A stretch of 48,890 bases of DNA from positions 1 through 48,890 of the forward strand of contig NZ_JADEXD010000030.1 of the NCBI RefSeq assembly GCF_015207285.1. Reading direction: 5' to 3'. Both the position numbers and the translations under genes were made by a program. Under the pieces are notes generated by a model. The model ran no database searches. It was not told where the DNA came from and saw only the letters and a list, made by a program, of their open reading frames with translations. Positions 45,320 through 48,890 of this stretch are shown piece by piece (positions within the stretch are counted from its first letter, which is position 1; the number at the start of each line of letters is the position of its first letter). The stretch comes from Tychonema sp. LEGE 07203. GTDB lineage: Bacteria > Cyanobacteriota > Cyanobacteriia > Cyanobacteriales > Microcoleaceae.

Positions 45320-45868
45320 ATGAGAAACCGGGTTTCTTCGACTTTGGGTGATTCCCAGAAACCCGGTTTCTCTGGATTTTTTTGCAACCCAGCAGATATT
45401 TTATGAGAAACCGGGTTTCTTAGACTTTGCGTCATTCCCAGAAACCCGGTTTCTCTGGATTTTTTTGCAACCAGCAGATATTTTATGAGAAACCGGGTTT
45501 CTTAGACTTTGCGTCATTCCCAGAAACCCGGTTTCTGTCGATTTTTTTGCCACCAGCAGATATTTTATGAGAAACCGGGTTTCTTAGACTTTGCGTCATT
45601 CCCAGAAACCCGGTTTCTGTCGATTTTTTTTGCCACCAGCAGATATTTTATGAGAAACCGGGTTTCTTAGACTTTGCAGACTTTGGGTGATTCCCAGAAA
45701 CCCGGTTTCTCTCGATTTTTTTTGCAACCCAGCAGATATTTTATGAGAAACCGGGTTTCTTAGACTTTGCGTCATTCCCAGAAACCCGGTTTCTCTGGAT
45801 TTTTTTGCAACCCAGCAGATATTTTATGAGAAACCGGGTTTCTTAGACTTTGCGTCATTCCCAGCAGA
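45320..45868. repeat. Tandem array of seven 82-93 bp hairpin units
   Basis: Units start at 45320, 45403, 45485, 45567, 45650, 45743 and 45826 (the last partial). Each starts ATGAGAAACCGGGTTTCTT and carries the complement AGAAACCCGGTTTCT about 20 bases later, so each folds into a hairpin, followed by a GATTTTTTTGCAACC linker. The 93-bp unit contains a small internal duplication of GACTTTG. The arms match those of the cas1-cas2 repeats (2803-3060), but the loops differ. It ends 17 bases before the end of the SWIM gene. Confidence 0.92.
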
Positions 45869-45884
45869 AAGAAAGAATAATTTT

Positions 45885-46712
45885 TTAATCTCCTTCGCCC
45901 CGTTTAAGTGCTGCTAAAACGGCTTGCTGGCTAACTGCTTGGTAAATTTTACTAAAATGCTGCTTGATTGCGTCAGATGCGGGGGAAGATTTGCTAGCTG
46001 TTTGTTTGCCGTCGGTGGCGAGGGGAATCGGGCCTAGAATATCTAAGACTGTTTCGCTGCTGGGCGGCGGCACGATTACTACTAAAGATGATTCTAACTG
46101 CTGGTTGTATTCCCAAAAGCGATCGACCTTCGGCAATTTAGAATTCGCAGTCGGGGAATTTTTGCCGGAGTTGAGTTGAGAATTTTCCTCTCCTTGGGTG
46201 CCCCGTGTCTGACGGAGTGCTGTCAAGATTTGCTCTTTGGTTCTTCCCCGCAGTTGAAAAAGTACAAAGGGGTCTTCTCCGAAGCGATCGCCCAATAAGT
46301 AGTATACTGCACTGATGTGCTTGCAAGGATTTTTGGGGTCGGGACAGCTACAGCGCGATCGAATATCAGATAAACTTAACGGAAATAGCGTTTTTCCCGC
46401 CGCTGCAAATACATCCTCAATATTGTGAGGCATTTCTCCTGCTAATAATTTAGCTGAAAAAACTGCCCTTTGCGACATATTTTCAATCACATAATCCCAA
46501 TCTTCATCGCTCAATGTATCGAGTCCTAAAGAAACTTGATAGGGTTTGGGGTCTGTTCCTTGAACGATAGCAATTACTTCTTGGTTGGGGAATTTAATGC
46601 TGAGAACTTTACCTTCGCGCGCGTATTGCCAGCCGCGTTCTAAACGCTTTTTGAAGCGGTAGGTATTGATTAAATCGAGCCACTGTTGTGTCCACCATTC
46701 TCTGTCAATCAT
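45885..46712 (-). CDS. SWIM zinc finger protein
   Basis: SWIM domains bind zinc through CxC...CxH and often accompany SNF2 helicases. The 275-aa product has CSCPDPKNPCKH (121-132), giving C121, C123, C130 and H132, and the family segment WWTQQWLDLINTYRFKKRLERGWQYAREGKV at the start (W6-V36). A low-complexity linker (about 173-193, GTQGEENSQLNSGKNSPTAN) and a helical C-terminus follow. It lies 135 bases downstream of the SNF2 helicase gene on the same strand, a frequent pair; they may work together on DNA. ATG at 46712. Confidence 0.9.
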   Translation of the reverse strand: MIDREWWTQQWLDLINTYRFKKRLERGWQYAREGKVLSIKFPNQEVIAIVQGTDPKPYQVSLGLDTLSDEDWDYVIENMSQRAVFSAKLLAGEMPHNIEDVFAAAGKTLFPLSLSDIRSRCSCPDPKNPCKHISAVYYLLGDRFGEDPFVLFQLRGRTKEQILTALRQTRGTQGEENSQLNSGKNSPTANSKLPKVDRFWEYNQQLESSLVVIVPPPSSETVLDILGPIPLATDGKQTASKSSPASDAIKQHFSKIYQAVSQQAVLAALKRGEGD

Positions 46713-46847
46713 TTATTTGGGAATTGGGAATTGGGCATCGGGCATTGGGCATTGGTAATTGGGATGCTGGAGTCAGAAAGGAAAAAACAGCTATCCGTGT
46801 ATCCGTGACATCCGTGTCGTGCTGTTGGGAATTGGTAATTAATCATA

Positions 46848-48890
46848 TTATTCTTCTTCGGTTTCTATAATAGCATTGCGATCGAGAATTAGTAAATTGC
46901 GAAGTTGGTCTGTGTCGAGTTCGGTGAGCCAGTTTTCGCCGGCGCTGACTACTTGTTCGGCTAGAGCTTTTTTACTTTCGATCATATCGTGAATTTTCTC
47001 CTCTAGCGTACCCGTGCAGACAAATTTGTGTACTTGTACGTTCCTGGTTTGGCCGATGCGAAATACGCGGTCAGTTGCCTGATTTTCTACTGCGGGATTC
47101 CACCACCTGTCATAGTGGAAAACGTGGGTTGCTCTGGTTAAGTTCAGACCTGTACCGCCCGCTTTTAAAGATAATATCATAATCGGCGGGCCTTGCGGAT
47201 CGTGTTGGAAGCGATCGATCATTTCTTCCCGCTGCTGTTGCTTAATTCCGCCGTACAAAAACAAAACTTCTCGCCCTAAATGCTTTTCTAGATGCGGTTT
47301 TAGGAGTTTTCCCCATTCGGCAAATTGAGTAAAAATCAAAGCCCGATCGCCCTCAGCGACAACCTCTTCCAACATTTCCACCAACCGCTGCAATTTACCC
47401 GATTCCTGACTCTTAATCTCCAATTCTTTCGGGTTTTGTTTAGCTGTCAAAAGAGCTGGATGGTTGCAAAGTTGCTTGAGTTTTACCAGCAAAGCCAGAA
47501 TCATACCCCGGCGCTGAATACCTTCGGCTGACTCTAAATTAGCGATTGACTCTTCGACTATTTTCTGATATAATGCGGCCTGGCCAGCAGCCAGACTGCA
47601 AAATACAGTCATCTCTTGTTTTTCCGGCAAATCTTGGATGATTTCCTTGTCAGTTTTCAGGCGGCGGAGGATAAAAGGCCGAACGAGCGATCGCAAAGTA
47701 TGCAATGATTCTCTATCTCCATATTTCTCGATCGGAATAGCAAATCGGCGCTGAAAGAAATTGCGCGGCCCCAAATAGCCGGGATTCAGAAACTCCAAAA
47801 TTGACCACAATTCTTGCAGTCTATTTTCCACCGGAGTTCCCGTCAGCGCAATTCTAAAATCTGCCTCGATTTGCCGCACCGCCTGCGACTGCTTAGCCTC
47901 GGAATTCTTAATATTTTGCGCTTCATCCAAAACCAATCCTTGCCATTTAGTGCTTTGAATTTCCTTCGCATCGCGAAACACCAGCGCGTAACTTGTAATT
48001 ATTAAATCCTTCCCCTTAATTGCGGCCGCAAATGCTTTGCCTTTAGCGCGTTTGTCTCCGTGGTGTAGCAATACTTTCAGCGTCGGCCCAAATTTCTTGA
48101 CTTCCCGCTCCCAATTGCCCAATACCGATGTCGGACAAACCAATAATGTCGGCGCTTCTAGAGAATTTTGTTCTTGCAAGTGCAGGAGGAAAGCAATTAG
48201 CTCGATCGACTTTCCCAAACCCATATCGTCCGCGAGACAAGCACCCAAACCCCAGCGTTCTAAGAATGCTAACCAGCCAACTCCCAACGCTTGATAAGGC
48301 CGCAATTCTCCTCGGAAACTAGCTGGAGTTGCGATCGCACTTACCGCCTGATTGTCGCTTAAAGTATTCAACAATTCCTGAAGTTTACCCGTAGCCTCAA
48401 AATTCACCACAGGCAACTTTTCAATAGTCTGAGAATCACCCGAAGCCAAGCGCAAAGCATCCTCCAAAGAAAGAGTCATTTGCTCTTTGCGACTAGCAAA
48501 AAAAGTTTTAGCAGCCTTCACATCGGTTGCGCGCAACTCCACCCACTCGCCGTTAATTTCCACCAAAGGCGAATTCAAAGCCACCAATCTGTCAAATTCT
48601 GCCTTAGAAATGCGCTGTCCGCCGATCGTCAATTCCCACTTAAAATTTAACAGACTTTGCAAACCCAACCCCCCCTTGCCCCCCCTTACTAAGGGGGGGT
48701 TAGTTTCTCCAGCGCCCCCCCTTACTAAGGGGGGGTTAGTTTCTCCAGCGCCCCCCCTTACTAAGGGGGGGTTAGTTTCTCCAGCGCCCCCCCTTACTAA
48801 GGGGGGGTTAGTTTCTCCAGCGCCCCCCCTTAGTAAGGGGGGGTTAGTTTCTCCAGCGCCCCCCCTTACTAAGGGGGGGTTAGTTTCTCC
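46848..48890 (-). CDS. SNF2-family helicase, 5' end beyond the window, with an in-frame tandem repeat
   Basis: SNF2 ATPases translocate on double-stranded DNA. Visible motifs in order are ADDMGLGKS (Walker A), LVCPTSVLGNWE, DEAQNIKN (motif II), ALTGTPVENRL, LIFTQF, LSLKAGGTGLNL and HYDRWWNPAVENQATDR. The segment before the ATPase (WELTIGGQRISKAEFDRLV) belongs to the SNF2-associated domain of bacterial HepA-like proteins. The frame has no stop from 48668 to the window edge. There it passes through a 36-bp repeat that encodes GAGETNPPLVRG copies in frame. The usual cyanobacterial homologue is about 1000 aa or more, so the N-terminal third or more lies outside. A TTG at 48668 is an unlikely start. 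The SWIM gene follows. Confidence 0.9.
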   Translation of the reverse strand, partial: GETNPPLVRGGAGETNPPLLRGGAGETNPPLVRGGAGETNPPLVRGGAGETNPPLVRGGAGETNPPLVRGGKGGLGLQSLLNFKWELTIGGQRISKAEFDRLVALNSPLVEINGEWVELRATDVKAAKTFFASRKEQMTLSLEDALRLASGDSQTIEKLPVVNFEATGKLQELLNTLSDNQAVSAIATPASFRGELRPYQALGVGWLAFLERWGLGACLADDMGLGKSIELIAFLLHLQEQNSLEAPTLLVCPTSVLGNWEREVKKFGPTLKVLLHHGDKRAKGKAFAAAIKGKDLIITSYALVFRDAKEIQSTKWQGLVLDEAQNIKNSEAKQSQAVRQIEADFRIALTGTPVENRLQELWSILEFLNPGYLGPRNFFQRRFAIPIEKYGDRESLHTLRSLVRPFILRRLKTDKEIIQDLPEKQEMTVFCSLAAGQAALYQKIVEESIANLESAEGIQRRGMILALLVKLKQLCNHPALLTAKQNPKELEIKSQESGKLQRLVEMLEEVVAEGDRALIFTQFAEWGKLLKPHLEKHLGREVLFLYGGIKQQQREEMIDRFQHDPQGPPIMILSLKAGGTGLNLTRATHVFHYDRWWNPAVENQATDRVFRIGQTRNVQVHKFVCTGTLEEKIHDMIESKKALAEQVVSAGENWLTELDTDQLRNLLILDRNAIIETEEE
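48665..48890. repeat. 36-bp C/G-rich tandem repeat, in frame with the helicase gene
   Basis: TTAG starts recur at 48700, 48736, 48772, 48808, 48844 and 48880, an exact 36-base period, and the array continues past the window. Each unit holds CCCCCCC TTACTAA GGGGGGG, so each can form a hairpin. The copy at 48808 has TTAGTAA instead of TTACTAA. The period is a multiple of three and the minus-strand frame stays open. Confidence 0.93.

Overview
The window looks like chromosomal DNA of a filamentous, probably non-heterocystous cyanobacterium of the Oscillatoria/Microcoleus/Phormidium kind. The evidence is an orange carotenoid protein and a free homologue of its C-terminal domain, NDH-1 subunit H, the photosystem II assembly factor PAM68, very many GCGATCGC (HIP1-like) octamers, and abundant heptamer repeats and hairpin repeats between genes. 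The genus is an inference; the cyanobacterial origin is secure.

Layout. 1-7800: ruvA, then a CRISPR adaptation module (csx18, cas1, cas2), a leader, and an array of 50 repeats and 49 spacers ending just before rpsO. 7800-10600: rpsO, a PAM68-family gene, a DAHP synthase and a Uma2-family gene. 10600-16600: a minus-strand TerB-dynamin GTPase, divergent from an 836-aa protein with hydrophobic ends and an embedded acyl-carrier-like domain, then a small PH-like membrane protein. 16600-22600: a DNA phosphorothioation locus, with dndB divergent from dndC, dndD and dndE. dndB looks shortened, and a GxxExxY cassette flanked by inverted repeats sits between dndD and dndE. 22700-27100: thiD, a metallo-beta-lactamase-fold protein, ftsZ and ftsQ. 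27400-35150: a P-loop ATPase, about 0.9 kb without a gene, then a giant STAND-type NTPase with 14 WD40 repeats. 35400-40400: ndhH, rsmH, and a partner-switching signalling pair (REC-GAF-PP2C phosphatase and RsbW-like kinase). 40900-45300: a CTDH and OCP pair for photoprotection, queG, a HAD phosphatase and a 36-aa membrane peptide gene. 45300-48890: a tandem hairpin array, a SWIM protein, and a SNF2 helicase whose reading frame runs off the window through an in-frame 36-bp repeat.

How the genes fit together. About half of the window (roughly 1-23 kb and 27-35 kb) holds genes of genome-defence or stress character between housekeeping genes: CRISPR adaptation, phosphorothioation, a dynamin-like GTPase with an unusual partner, and STAND-type ATPases. 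No CRISPR interference genes, no dndA and no dndFGH are visible, so the CRISPR and Dnd systems depend on genes elsewhere or are partial.

The best candidate for an undescribed system is the divergent TerB-dynamin / ACP-like-domain pair at 10629-15826, possibly with the PH-like gene at 15931. The other point that stands out is how deeply mobile hairpin and tandem repeats have entered this locus: between cas1 and cas2, inside dndB, inside the WD40 gene and inside the SNF2 gene.
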